This document shows, in pieces, positions 11,783-23,496 of a stretch of DNA of 64,000 bases (its first letter is position 1; every line of letters starts with the position of its first letter). A program made the position numbers and the translations under genes. The stretch spans positions 3,256 to 67,255 of the forward strand of contig QLIY01000830.1 in the NCBI GenBank assembly GCA_003260075.1, written 5' to 3'. The notes below the pieces were generated by a model. The model ran no database searches, had not been told where the DNA came from, and saw only the letters and a list, made by a program, of their open reading frames with translations. Origin of the DNA: Phallusia mammillata (Eukaryota > Chordata > Ascidiacea > Phlebobranchia > Ascidiidae).

Positions 11783-14700
11783 ATGTACAATACATGGAGC
11801 TGGCTTGTCGTTTTCTCAACAACAGTTTTAGTAGGTAAGATTAAAATTTCATACCTATACTTTTAATGCATACATTTATGTTTTATAAATAATTTAAAAA
11901 TATTTTCATTGCAGCTAATTCATTTCAAACCTGTGGACAGCGACCCAGAGTTTCTGGTGTGGTAAGTCGTAAGTTATCTAAAAACTGTAAATTTTAGTAG
12001 TATATGTTCTAAAAGTTGGAGTCAAAAGCGTCTGATTTTGTGTGTCTTGAGACCTAGTTAAGCCCATCTACTGTACTTTTTGTACAACGTAAAGTTTTTC
12101 TTTTGTGAGAGAAAGGAAGAGTATTTGGTGGTACTGTGTCTGCCAACGGATCATGGCCTTGGTTAGCACTTTTAGGAAAAGTTAATGGAAACGCAACCTA
12201 CGCAGTCTGTACAGGAAGCATACTGGCAGAAAACTGGATTATGACTTCTGCTGGATGTTTTAGTAATTCAGATCAGTAAGTTTATTGATGCGCAAGTAAT
12301 AAAACTTCGTTAACTTTTTGGCGCTTTGTGAATGATGCATAAAAGGCTTGTGTAACGATAAAGGCTTGTGTAACTATTCGTACCAGTTTGTCTTCTATCG
12401 CGATTTACGATTGGCCATGTCTTCGGGCCACTTTTTTGGCCCGCTGCAGTGAAAAGGTTTTAGATGATATGTCAGTTGCGTTACGACATGATATATCGAA
12501 AAAACAACAATAGAATCCACTATAATTTCCACTTAGGATTGGTTTCTGTTTCGCGTTTACGAGTCTTTGCTTTTAGACTTGTGGTATTTGTGGGGACGAA
12601 TTCAAAATCGATTATTGAATCGACTCAACAGGAAATAGTTGTAGCACAAACATACAAGCATCCAAACTACACGTAAGTTAAAATGGCTTAATTTAATTGT
12701 AAAAATCCAAATTTCACGACAACGGTATTTCCCTCAGGTTTTACCCCTTTGGAAACTTTCTTCGTGGCAACGATGTGGCACTTTTAAGACTGTCATCCAA
12801 CATTACTTTTAACGAGTTTGTTAGTCCAATCTGTCTACCCCCAGGATCAACTTACTCTGTACCACCAGAAACGAAATGCATTTTCGCCGGCTTCGGAAGA
12901 ATATCTGGTAAGGCAACAATGGGATTTTTATACTGATACCGCAAAACTTAACACTTGAACAATTCAGATAACACTACATCAGACAAGCTACGGGAAGTGG
13001 AGCTGAATGTGAAAAGCAAGTCTTATTGCGAAGGAATTTTCAGGAACATTTTACATGCACCAAGCGGAGGAATCCCACAAAGTGTCATGTGCGTAGAATC
13101 AAGTGAAAAAGATCTTTGCAAAGTAAGAACAAAATATGGCTTGTTATTAAGGTGTTCAGGTTTTCATGCTCAACTATTATTCAATTGTGTTTGGGTAGGG
13201 AGACAGTGGAGGCCCCCTTATGTGTCAAGATCAAAATCAAACATGGTATCAATACGGTATGCAGAGTTTCGGGGTATCAGGATGTGGTAAAGGACCAAGT
13301 TTCTTAACCACGGTGTCATACGTTTACAACTGGATTAGTCAAGGTAGGCCAAACGCGTATTCGAATCAACACACTAGTACAACACAGGCCTGTTTGTTCT
13401 TACAGTTACTGACCTGCAGTTCCCCGCACCAAAGGGTAAGAATATGCACACTAAGTATGATTGTGTTTAAAAGTTCTCAAACAGAAGGTAAACCAAGAGG
13501 TTAAAGAATGGTTGTTTGTTCACATTGGTTAAAAGTATTGGCAGAATATTCCCAAGTAGAAAAACTCAACAAAAAGCTTTCCAATTTTTGTTATTCGTTA
13601 CCTGCTCGAGGAAAAGCATTTTGAACGCAACAATGAAATCAGATTACAAATAAATCATTTAACTTTGACCATTTGTTTCTGGTTGAAGTCTCCTAATTTA
13701 TCACTCCCAGTATATTAGATGCAATTATTAATGTAAACGTCGCATAAACAATTGTCTTGTAAACACAAGATTTTGATTATATGAAGCAATACCTGTTCTA
13801 TGATCATTTATTATTTGTGCAGCTATAACTTGCTCACAACCGATACTGCTTCAACATGCAATCTATGAACCAATAAAGACAACCTACATGGCGGGTGACA
13901 TCATAACGTTTAGATGTGCCATTGGATACGAACCGATAGCAAGCTCCCTCACGGCGACATGTGGAGAACATGGCTGGTCATCCGCCACACCGTTTTGCGG
14001 TAAGTGGTACTTTTACCCAATTGAAGTTGCAATAAAAGACCAAATACTATTACCTTTGAAAAGAATATGTTCTGTATATAGCCTTAAGTGGCTTTGCTAT
14101 TTCCTTTTTAAACTTAAAAAGTTCAGGCCCGTACCGTACTGTTCATTCCAGTAATGTCTGTAAATATTTGGATGGTAGAATACGGCCATAGGTAACGAAT
14201 TTATAGTCACACTGACACAATTTGTATGTAACTTACTTACAGAACCAGCAAGCTGTGGAAAACGACACGGCGCCAAAGCAATAGTAAGTACATAACTGAG
14301 AATAATTCCAAATAATTGTTGAACCTCAAACGTTTCGTCCGAAATTTACCATCAACCAACGAACTTAATCGAACGCGTTTGTGACTTCCAATCAACCAAA
14401 AATACACTAATAAAAAAAAAACCACAAATGCAACTCCACATCAAAAACATTTTAAACATGGCACGATAGATTTACGTGCTATTTGGTTTTTACGTTTATT
14501 TTATTTGAAAATGACACAAGTTGCTGTCGAAATGTCATGTTCCATACAAATATATTGGCTTGTTTGTTTCTTGTGAGAATTAAAACCGTGAATTGAAGTA
14601 CCTTTTATCCAACAGATTGTTGTTGTTTAGCCTTACGGCGATAAATAAACCTTATCTGGCGACAGGTTACCAAACTAGACCATAAAGGTTATAGGGCATT

Positions 14701-15002
14701 ACAAGCAATGTTCTATGCAGACCGGAAGAGTTTACGGGGGTTTCACAGCAAAGACTGGTTCGTGGCCATGGATGGCTCAAATTTACAAAAAAAGCATCTC
14801 GACCAAGACATTTGAATGCGGTGGGAGCATATTATCTGAACGATGGGTTTTGACTGCTGCTGGTTGTGTTAGTTCTTCATACACGTAAGTTTGTTACTTT
14901 ATAACAACTTTAAATCTTTACATTTAACTTTATGGTCTATTTTTTATTATTATTATTTTACGACAGTTTTCAGTTTCCGGATCAGACGACAGTCCGGAAA
15001 CT

Positions 15003-15069
<67 letters not shown>

Positions 15070-18000
15070 ATGGTCTATAAATTTCCTTAAACATCATTGT
15101 ATGTTTAATGCGATATCACTTCAATGAGGCATAGCACTTCCCGTACTAATGATTAACTCAATCGCGTTTAAAATAGTTTTCAAGGAAACAAGTAAAATAG
15201 TTTAGTTTTAAAGAATCTAGTTGAAAGACAAAGGTAGTTACATGCAAACTCATCGGAATAGCGTCTCAAACTCATAGGAATAGCATCTGTTTTGTATTGA
15301 AGTGGACTATTCGGTCCGAGGTCTTTAATCTTAATGATCTTCTGACACTTGACGCACCTCTGGTCAGAAAGGGACCTACATGGTTTATCGTTAGTAAACT
15401 ACCCCCATATAATTTGTCATTTTAATTGTATTTTGTTTATCTTTTACGACTCCTTGCTTTTAGGCTTGTGGTTGTTGTGGGCACGAATATAAAATCAGTG
15501 AACGGATCGACTCAGGAAATAATTGTAGCACGAAAATATACGCATCCAAACTACACGTAAGTTTAAATGTCTAAACTCAATAGTAAAAACCTGAAAGCAG
15601 AATCAACCTAGACAAAAATATTTTTCGCAGGTTCTCTATTTTTGGAAGCTTCCTTCACGGCAACGATGTGGCACTTTTACAATTGGTATACAAGATAATA
15701 TTTAGCGAGCTTGTTAGTCCAATATGTCTACCCCCAGGAACATCATACTCTGTACCACCAGAAACGAAATGCATTTTTGCTGGGTTCGGAAGAATATCTG
15801 GTAAGGCAACAATGGTATTTTATTCACAACTAAACATAACACTTAAGCGATTCAGATGATAGCACTTCAGACCAACTACGGGAAGTGGAGCTGAATGTGA
15901 AAAGCGAGTCTTATTGCGAAGGAATTTTCAATAGGATTTTATTTGCGCCAAGCGGAGGAATTCCACGAAGCCTCATGTGTGTAGAAGCAAGTAACAAAGA
16001 TCTTTGCAAAGTAAGCACACATCAGTATTTTGTATGTCACAAACATAATGAGTTTTCAATGAGTAGCGTTTTATTGCGTGTTGGTGTATAGGGAGATGGA
16101 GGGGGTCCCCTTATGTGTCAAGATCGAAATCAAACATGGTATCAATACGGTTTGTTAAGCTTCGGGGTATCGAAGTGTGGTAAAGGACCTAGTTTCTTAA
16201 CCATGACATCGTATGTCTACGCCTGGATTAGTCAAGGTAAGCCAAACCCATATGTCATTTAACAGCATAGTAGTACGACACAACACTGTTTTTATCACAG
16301 TAACTGGACTGGAGTTTGATGCACCAAACGGTGAGAACATGTTTAAATACTTAGTTGTGTACAAAAGTTCAAGAAGAAAAAGTAAACCAAAGCAAAAGTT
16401 TAAAACATGATGTACATGTATATCGCAACTAGCAGGCCTTGGTAAAAACTATGAATTTTTTTTATAATATCGTGTACAAGGCCTTAATAACTCGTTTACA
16501 TTGCAAACGTCGACTTTGAGGCACATTGGGTAAAAGCGTTTGATAAAAAGTGGATTTATAGTTCCTAGCATATTCACATTTATTTTTCGAAAGTTTTTAT
16601 CTAGTTGTTACCTGCTCAAGACCAATCATTCCAAACGTAACAATAACACCAGATTACAGCGTGTACGCGTTGAACAAAACTGTAACAATCGGCTGCAAAA
16701 GTGGTTTTAAGTTGCTCGGTAGCAACTCGGCAACTTGTACAGAGTCTGGCGGCAAAGGAATGTGGTCAAAAGCTACATCCACATGTAAAGGTATGCTACT
16801 TGCAAACAAGTACAAGTAGAAAAATAGTACAATCATATAACAAACAATCTACACTTAGGTGATATTAAGGCCGTTTGCTTTTCAACTTTTCAACGAATTT
16901 GCTTAATAATTTTCGTATTGCATGTAAAATGAAATGATTGGATTCATTCAAACCTATAAACCAGTATTGCTCTTCCAGCAGTTTTTATCATGAATAAACG
17001 ACGTTTCGGCGGCCCACAAAAAACGCCTTCAAAATAATGGCGTATCTTCTTACATAAATTTCTTGTAAAGCTACAATAGCAACAAAACACACACAAAAAA
17101 TAGCGGTAACAAGATCGTGTGACTGCAATCGATCGTGCTTTTCTGTGTGTTTTGTTTGACTACTTATTTATTGCTACGGTTCCTTAAATTGTTAATACGA
17201 ACCTGTCTTTTGAACATAATCTTACATGATGCAATGCCATACTGCGACGATGTATTAATTGTGTAGCCATAACCTGCTTACAACCAATACCGTCTCAACA
17301 TGGAGCAATTGTGCCAGTAAAGACAATCTATACGTCGGGTGACGTCATAACGTTTACATGTGCCAGTGGATACGAAGTAATGGGAAGGTCGCTTGAGGCG
17401 ACTTGTGGCGAAGACGGCTGGTCTGTCCCCACACCGACGTGCAGTAAGTGATATTTATGGCAGACTAACGTTGCAATAGAAAGACCAACTCCAGAGATAA
17501 AACATGGCTCGCACAGAGTCGTTTTCTATTATCTTTTTCAAGTACAAAAACTTCAGGCACACCCAAAACCGTACCATAGTACTGTAAATATCTGTAAGTT
17601 TTTTGATAATAAAATTAGGCCAAGAAATCCGAATATGATGCAAGCCAAATACCAATGTACTTACAGAGCCCACAAGCTGTGGAAAACTATCCAGCGCCAT
17701 AACAACAGTAAGTACATAACTAAGAAATTTTTACTTTTTATTACACAATATTTGTTGTCAATCTCATTTTTTTCCGAGTTTGTGGCCGCCAACTTATCAA
17801 AATACAGTTAGCTAAAAACGAAACAATAAAGACAAGCATATATCAAAAGCATTTCAAAAATGTCTCATTAAGATGTAGATTAGCCTTACAGAAACAATTG
17901 TACTTTATCTTGGCAACATTAAGTTATAAACGAACCTTACAACATCAAAGTAGTGGAGAAATTACATGCAATGCTTTATGCAGAGCGGTAGAATTTACGG

Positions 18001-20353
18001 GGGTTCCACAGCAAAGACTGGTTGGTGGCCATGGATGGCTCAAATTTACAAAAAAAGCTTCTCAGCCGAAACATTTAAATGTGGTGGTAGCATATTGTCT
18101 GAACGATGGATTTTGACTGGAGCTGACTGTTTCAGTCAAACAGACACGTAAGTAGCTCACCCTTCATCACTAGTGTGTTATAGACACGATTGAGAATATG
18201 TAATGTTTTAGGTTGATTGTCATAGTGGGAAGGAGGGGACTCTCGGATGCATCTACACAACAGAAGTTTGCAGTGCAACAGAAAATATCACATTCCAGCT
18301 TTATGTAAGAAATATTCAACAGTTTCTAAATACATTTTTTTTCTACTGACTAAGAAGAGTAACTTAGTATAAGAGGACAAAAAATATTCAATTTTAATTC
18401 ACTTGGTTTTATACTCAACATCGTAACCCAACAAATCCAGTTACAGTGTAAATCAAAAAAAAAACATTTAGCAAAACGAAATAGAATATGCGCGACAAAT
18501 GACTTACAAATATTTAACTAAGAAAGTAACAAAGTAATGAATTTTGTCTGTTTTTACGATGTGGCTTTGCAGAAATTATGCAAAGGGGAACTACGTGGGA
18601 CTTCTGAAATTGTCAGCCAGGATTGTGTTTAATTGGGTTACAAAGCCCATTTGTTTACCACCAGGAATAGATTACAAGATGGCTCCCGGCACATATTGCT
18701 ACTTCGCCGGCTGGGGACGAACATCCGGTGAGATAATCTTTGAATTTCTTACACTCTAACGAAAGACGTTTGAACACCTTTGATATTTAGTATCTTTGTT
18801 TATTACTTTGAAAAACATGCAGATGAAATTTACCATGCAAGGCATATAGTTTATCGTACCGCAATTAGGCAAGGTCGTGTTGTGGTCTGCTTTAAGCAAC
18901 ATAAAGCCACTACTAAGTTATCAACGGCTTTAGATCTTGATAATATAAGACTGTCTTTGGAACGAATGAAGCACGTAACATATCATAATTTTAGACTTCA
19001 ATAAATATGCATCAACGACGCTGAAACAAGTTGAACTGGAGATTAAATCAGATTCATATTGCAATCCGGAGTATATTCAGTTTAAAAATGCATATGCAAG
19101 TGGAATTCCATCCAGCATTATGTGTGCAACAGCAACAAACAAAGATACTTGTGCGGTAATTTAACTCATGTTCTTTTCTTTATCTTTCTTTGCAACTTAA
19201 AACATATTTAGTAACTGCCTGTGTCCGCAATGTGTTTCAATTCTCAACCTGGTTAACCAAAACAACTATAACAACAAAACTTATTTTTTTTGTTCCTAAT
19301 CTCGAGTTGTACTTTTAGTTTTCGTAAAACAGAAGTATGTTTATCAAAATGTAACTTGGAGATAAATGATTTAAGTTGGAATGATATGCTGCTAAGTGGC
19401 ATAAAAGCTGGATTCCGTGGGGTTGATTAAATGATGCTGGATCGTTTTGTCCGAGTACGCAACAAACATCGCTGTGTATCTTATCACCATGTTTTGGTCG
19501 CAAAAAGTATGAGTATCTCGAAAATTTTCTTATGTAGTCTATACCTCCAGTATCGCGTGAACAGTTACATTGGGCGTACAGTGTACGGTTTTCCTAGATG
19601 CTCGTATGTTTTAGGGGTTGATAGAGAGTAGCTCCGGAAATAATATTGCACTCGGAACAAACTGTTTATTAAAGGTTTTGTTTGCAGGGAGACTGGGGAG
19701 GTCCGTTGATGTGCGATGTTGGCAACCAAACATGGTACCAGTATGGTATAGGCAGCTTTAGTGATGGCACCTGTGGAGAAGGATATTCCTACTTCACTGA
19801 AGTAACTGAAGTGTATTCATGGATTTCTTCCCGTAAGGAAATAAGGACTTGTGACAAGGAAAACAAATGGTTACTGTTTCGGATTAGATATGCTAAAAAC
19901 AATAAGAACGGATAATATGTCATGCTGAGAGAACAGAAACTTTTAAAAGCTTATAACCTTTCAATTTATAATGTACGATAATTTTAAAACCATTACCTGT
20001 TTTTTGTAACCAAACCAAACAACTCGTTTTGTGAATAACATGTTTACGTCAAATAACAAAGCAACAAAACCGATAAAATATAAATTTTTAGAAACGGGTC
20101 TCGAGTTCTCAGCACCAAGAGGTAAGCTTTACAAACTACACATCTTTCTATTGTTTTCAACTTTTTTCTTTGCTGAACATCCTTCGCATTGCATACAGAT
20201 GTCAACGAATGCGACCAAACACCAAACCCGTGTCCGAACAAAAAATGCACAAACTATGTGGGAAGCTACACATGTGACTCAAACTGTCCCAAGCACAGTT
20301 TCTTTATGATGGTTACTTGGACAATTTGTATCGTTCTTCATTCAGTTATGTAG
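11783..20353 (+). CDS. Gene CD: signal peptide - SPH - CCP - hybrid SPH - CCP - CCP - SPH - EGF fragment - GPI-type tail
   Basis: Exons: 11783-11834, 11915-11961, 12112-12275, 12577-12672, 12738-12907, 12968-13122, 13199-13343, 13406-13435, 13823-13999, 14243-14283, 14721-14884, 15464-15556, 15631-15800, 15856-16010, 16092-16236, 16301-16330, 16605-16790, 17267-17443, 17667-17707, 17984-18147, 18212-18304, 18573-18727, 18995-19155, 19688-19832, 20092-20121 and 20199-20353. All phases match and the sum is 3,141 bases (about 1,046 residues) with no internal stop. Three dead trypsin domains: unit 1 SAGC/D102/GDSGGP, unit 2 AAGC/D102/GDGGGP, unit 3 GADC/D102 to Tyr (GNYVGLL)/GDWGGP. The tail (DVNECDQ, then [17 protein letters not shown]) predicts a GPI anchor. 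The second unit joins a family-1 'protease-2' first exon to 'protease-1' later exons across an intron with a 66-base poly-G, so the fusion may be an assembly join of two genes. Confidence 0.7.
12112..13343 (+). other. SPH domain 1 of gene CD: only unit keeping Ser195
   Basis: Activation site KGR then VFGG; SWPW; His57 region TSAGCF (His to Gly); GNDVALLRL keeps Asp102; KDLC keeps Asp189; exon 13199-13343 begins GDSGGPLMC with an intact catalytic Ser. It is otherwise close to gene A unit 1, where Ser has become Gly by a single base. Without His57 ordinary serine-protease catalysis is not expected. Confidence 0.85.
13593..13650 (+). pseudogene. Relic of a CCP exon inside a gene CD intron
   Basis: The sequence from TCGTTACCTGCTCGAGG to AATCAGATTACAAA matches the start of the CCP1 exons at 2752 and 16605 (GTTGTTACCTGCTCAAGACC ... 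CCAGATTAC) but breaks down with substitutions and then ends. Because the flanking exons are both phase 1, loss of this module leaves the reading frame open, so unit 1 here is followed by one CCP rather than two. Confidence 0.7.
13823..13999 (+). other. CCP/sushi domain following SPH unit 1 of gene CD
   Basis: One exon, phase 1 to phase 1. It encodes [37 protein letters not shown] and a final FC: four Cys plus the Trp typical of CCP modules. It is paralogous to the frameshifted exon 3236-3411, and here it is 177 bases and open, which identifies the deletion in gene A. Confidence 0.85.
14721..16236 (+). other. Hybrid SPH domain 2 of gene CD
   Basis: Exon 14721-14884 is of the 'protease-2' type ([28 protein letters not shown]). 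Exons 15464-15556, 15631-15800, 15856-16010 and 16092-16236 are of the 'protease-1' type ([29 protein letters not shown]). Phases fit. The 579-base intron between them holds the poly-G tract 15003-15068. It is either a real unequal-crossover hybrid or two genes joined wrongly. His57 is Gly and Ser195 is Gly. Confidence 0.7.
15003..15068. other. 66-base poly-G tract in the hybrid-domain intron
   Basis: A pure G run at the point where protease-2-type sequence gives way to protease-1-type sequence. By analogy with 9292-9355, where the true sequence is known from a sister copy, this is probably a pad or join rather than genomic sequence. Confidence 0.8.
16605..17443 (+). other. Tandem CCP/sushi pair of gene CD
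   Basis: Exon 16605-16790 ([34 protein letters not shown]) and exon 17267-17443 ([33 protein letters not shown]) are each a full CCP, phase 1 to 1. They are followed by the linker exon 17667-17707 with KPTSCGKLS, the light-chain cysteine of the last protease unit. Confidence 0.85.
17984..19832 (+). other. SPH domain 3 of gene CD: all three catalytic residues lost
   Basis: Exons 17984-18147, 18212-18304, 18573-18727, 18995-19155 and 19688-19832. It has SGR then [13 protein letters not shown] (His57 to Asp), GNYVGLLKL (Asp102 to Tyr), KDTCA (Asp189 kept) and GDWGGPLMC (Ser195 to Trp, Asp194 kept). It is the most thoroughly inactivated unit in the window yet has no stop or frameshift, which argues for selection on the fold rather than simple decay. 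Confidence 0.85.
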
Positions 20354-21178
20354 TCATGCGAAATGGAATATGGCTTGAAATACTATGTGCATAATATACT
20401 TTCAAAATTAAGTGTTATTTTATAGTGCTTTTTGTTTTGTTTATCAAGCAAGAATATACACATACATTGGTCTCTAAGGCGCATAATAAACCAAAAAAGA
20501 AGGCTATTTGTGGTCACAAGACTCGAACCATTTATCAACAACCTGTTTTATCCGTAAATCACAGTAGTAGCTGATAAACACAAAACACAACCGCACGACA
20601 GTTCGGTATTTGTACAATAAGCAATATGAAATATCACAGTTGGGCGCTGCAGGAAGTATACGATTTGTGTAGATAAAACGAGAATGTCACTCCGTCACGC
20701 ATCAGTGGCTAATCAACATAAAACTTTTCGGATTCGATTTGTCTCACCAATTAAGCCAATATTTACCTACCATGACCTAATTACACTTTTCCTGGTATAC
20801 GGTGTAGGTATAGGGTTCGGTAATAAGTTACAAAGACAGAGATAGGTTGGTGTAAAGCAGTTAGTCGAGTTTAATAGATTTGTAAATGTCGAGATTTCCC
20901 AAGATGTTGCCATTGGACTTGTTTTTTCTTTAATCATATTATCACTGAACTTCCTTAAAAACAGTTCATAACAATTTTTCAATCCGGATTGTGAAAGACG
21001 CCATTAGAAGTGTTATGAGGAAAGGTTAGAAAAGCATATTAGACCATGTCAGCGTTAAATGTTTTTGACTTGGGATCTGTTGATAATAAAAAGTCAAATT
21101 AAACAAAGAAAAACATATGTATTTGTTTTGCAACAGAAATTCAGAAATTTTGTTCTTTAAATGACAAGTGTAACAAAA
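20354..21178. other. Intergenic spacer between the two SPH families
   Basis: No gene seen. About 20,490-20,820 is a diverged copy of the spacer repeat at 7,190-7,480, 27,190-27,460 and 31,850-32,140. The part just before 21,179 matches the DNA before gene G (about 32,700-32,833) and so probably carries the family-2 promoter. Confidence 0.55.
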
Positions 21179-23496
21179 ATGGTTACAATCCCCCATCTGG
21201 TCTATATTTTATTTGCCGCCTCTTGTATATCTGGTAAGTTAAAACTGTTTTTTTATTTTATTGTTTTTAAAATCCGAATGATTTTATTTAAAATCCGAAT
21301 GGAATATTGCTTGTAGTTTCTACCAATCTATTTCGAAAGTAAGCATTATATGCCTGCATTACACATTTATACTCCTTCGTGGAACATAGGCAAAAATATA
21401 TACATATGTATATGCAAACCATTGAAAACTGTGGGAAACGAGTCAAAGAAAGTTCGTTAGTAAGTATCAATGTTTTATTTGCATAGAATAAACTTAAACG
21501 TTGATGATACACATTAAGATATTAACATACTTTGGAAAAGATAGTTACATATTTTTTACAAATTCGTTACTTTTGTACAACACTTGGCAATTAAACTTAG
21601 GACATAAACTATCATCTACTTTAATCCAGCCTGGTTTCGGGGTAAACAATGTTGTCCAGCACTGTTTAGCTTATCGTTAGTTATGCAACGAGATAAACAT
21701 GTTCTTATACCTCGACTTATGCAAAGTACGAGAAATTGACAAATGCCCTACGTTTTAACAAACACGCAAAAACATACTTTGATCATCCAGCGAGGCAAAA
21801 TTTAATAGCAATTAAGGTACTATTTGTTTAGTCTTTGCGAATAGCCGGTGAAACACAGTATAATCCTCATTTTAGCTCCGCAACTGAGTTGGGCCACGAA
21901 TAACAGACTTTTATATTAAGGATATTTTGCATCGCCGATATAAACCTGGGCAAATTGGGGTAGTCAGCAAACTTAAAGCAAGAACAAAAACCTAAATGTT
22001 GTGAGAAGTGTTGTATATTCAGCCTTCAAGAATTGCTGGTGGAACAGCGTCACAACGCGGTGAATGGCCTTGGCAAGCCATGGTTCACGCTAATCACCCA
22101 CTTGGGGTAATTTACATATTCTGTGGGGAAACAATTCTTTCGGACAGATGGATTTTAACAGCTGCATCTTGTTTTCAATTGAGTGATACGTAAGAAAACT
22201 AAATGTACAACATATATTGCATCTCGGAGCAAACACAAATTACATGAATTTTGCTTTTTAATATGTGGCAGCATCGAAGTGACGGTTGGAAAGATCTATG
22301 GAGAAAATACAATAGATCCTGGACAGCAAAAATTTGAAGTGTTAAATCAATACTGGCACTATGCAGCCACGTGAGCATATGTCATGAAAATGTGTAAACA
22401 AAAAACAGCCTTTTTACATTCTCATTATATACAGTGGCTCGTGGCAAGATGGCTATGACGTTGGTATTCTTTACTTAAAAAATAGCATCACGTTTAGTGA
22501 CAACGTCGGACCAGTATGTCTGCCATCAAGTCAAAGTCACAATGTTGAAACCGGAACGATGTGCTATGCAACTGGATGGGGCCACCCATCAAGTAGTAAG
22601 AGCAAATGATTTGTTTACAACTAACTATTATTTTCGATAATATGTTGTTTTTATTGGCAAACTTTTGTCCCTTGTGTAGCTTTAAATACACAAATTGAGA
22701 CGTGTTTAATATTTACAAAGTTAGCCAGCGTTTACACAAACATCATGCCACCTGCAGTCACATGCATGTGTGTCTAATTGTGTTGCAGCGACCGATGATT
22801 ATTCGCCCAATCTGCGACAAGCACAACTAGAAGTTCAAAGCGACAGTTATTGTCGCAACCGATTGGCAAGCACGATGCCTGAAAGTGTGATGTGTGCCAC
22901 TGCTTCAGGAAAGTCGATATGTGTGGTAAGTGAATTACCTTTAGCAACTTAATTTACACACAATCAGGCAAATTCAGCACTGTTACCTTTAGATCTAATC
23001 GAATAAGTTCGTCACATTTTGTGCCTGAAACCGTTTTAACGCTGCCTAATTATTTCCGGCTTGCTTGCTCTAGTGTTTTTCTTTCGCAAAGCAAGCAATT
23101 TCACTATATTTGCAAGGCGTTTTATTGTAGACGCAACAAACTCTTATTTGCTTGGTAAAAGTGCTTGATTTCGCTGTTTTGCGGGTTATTACATGTCTTA
23201 AGGTAATTTTGAGTCGTTGCAAGCCGAAAACAAACTTTTCGATTGTTATATAGGGTGACGGCGGTGGGCCGTTGGTTTGTGAACGTGGAAATCAGACTTG
23301 GTATCAGTATTGAATCACTAGTTTTACAATAGAGACATGCGGCAAAGGACCGGACTACTTTTTTACAGATGTCATTGAGGTTTATTCATGGATCCACGAT
23401 GGTAAGAAACATATCCATATTATCTACAAATATTTTGATACAAAGTAAATATTTTGTCTTTTACAGTGACTGGTTTGACTTTTCCTACCCCAAGTG
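21179..23496 (+). pseudogene. Gene E: family-2 SPH gene, broken
   Basis: Exons: 21179-21233 (signal peptide MVTIPHLVYILFAASCIS), a CGKR exon ending at 21459, 22023-22189, 22272-22370, 22435-22595, 22789-22925, 23254-23401 and 23467-23496. The protease unit reads PSRIAGG, WPWQAM, WILTAASCF (His57 to Ser), GYDVGIL (Asp102 kept), KSIC (Asp189 to Ser) and GDGGGP (Ser195 to Gly). There are three defects. The CGKR exon has no AG acceptor where F and G have one. Exon 23254-23401 has TGA for the paralogous GGA after WYQY. The terminal GPI exon is missing: the F sequence from GATCATTATTTTCCAG to GGGGATC is reduced to one GATC near 24,022. Confidence 0.8.
21939..21967 (+). promoter_or_regulatory. TATA plus initiator-like core promoter inside gene E, before the catalytic exon
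   Basis: TATAAA at 21939-21944 is followed by GTCAGCAAAC with the A at 21966, a spacing of exactly 27. The same pair with the same spacing occurs in F and G. It lies 57 bases before exon 22023, whose first in-frame ATG (GCCATGG) has a good context. Predicted only from sequence. Confidence 0.45.

Noticed and set aside
14891-15127. Open frame with a long poly-glycine stretch
   Set aside because: It is only the translation of the 66-base poly-G tract in an intron; not a protein.
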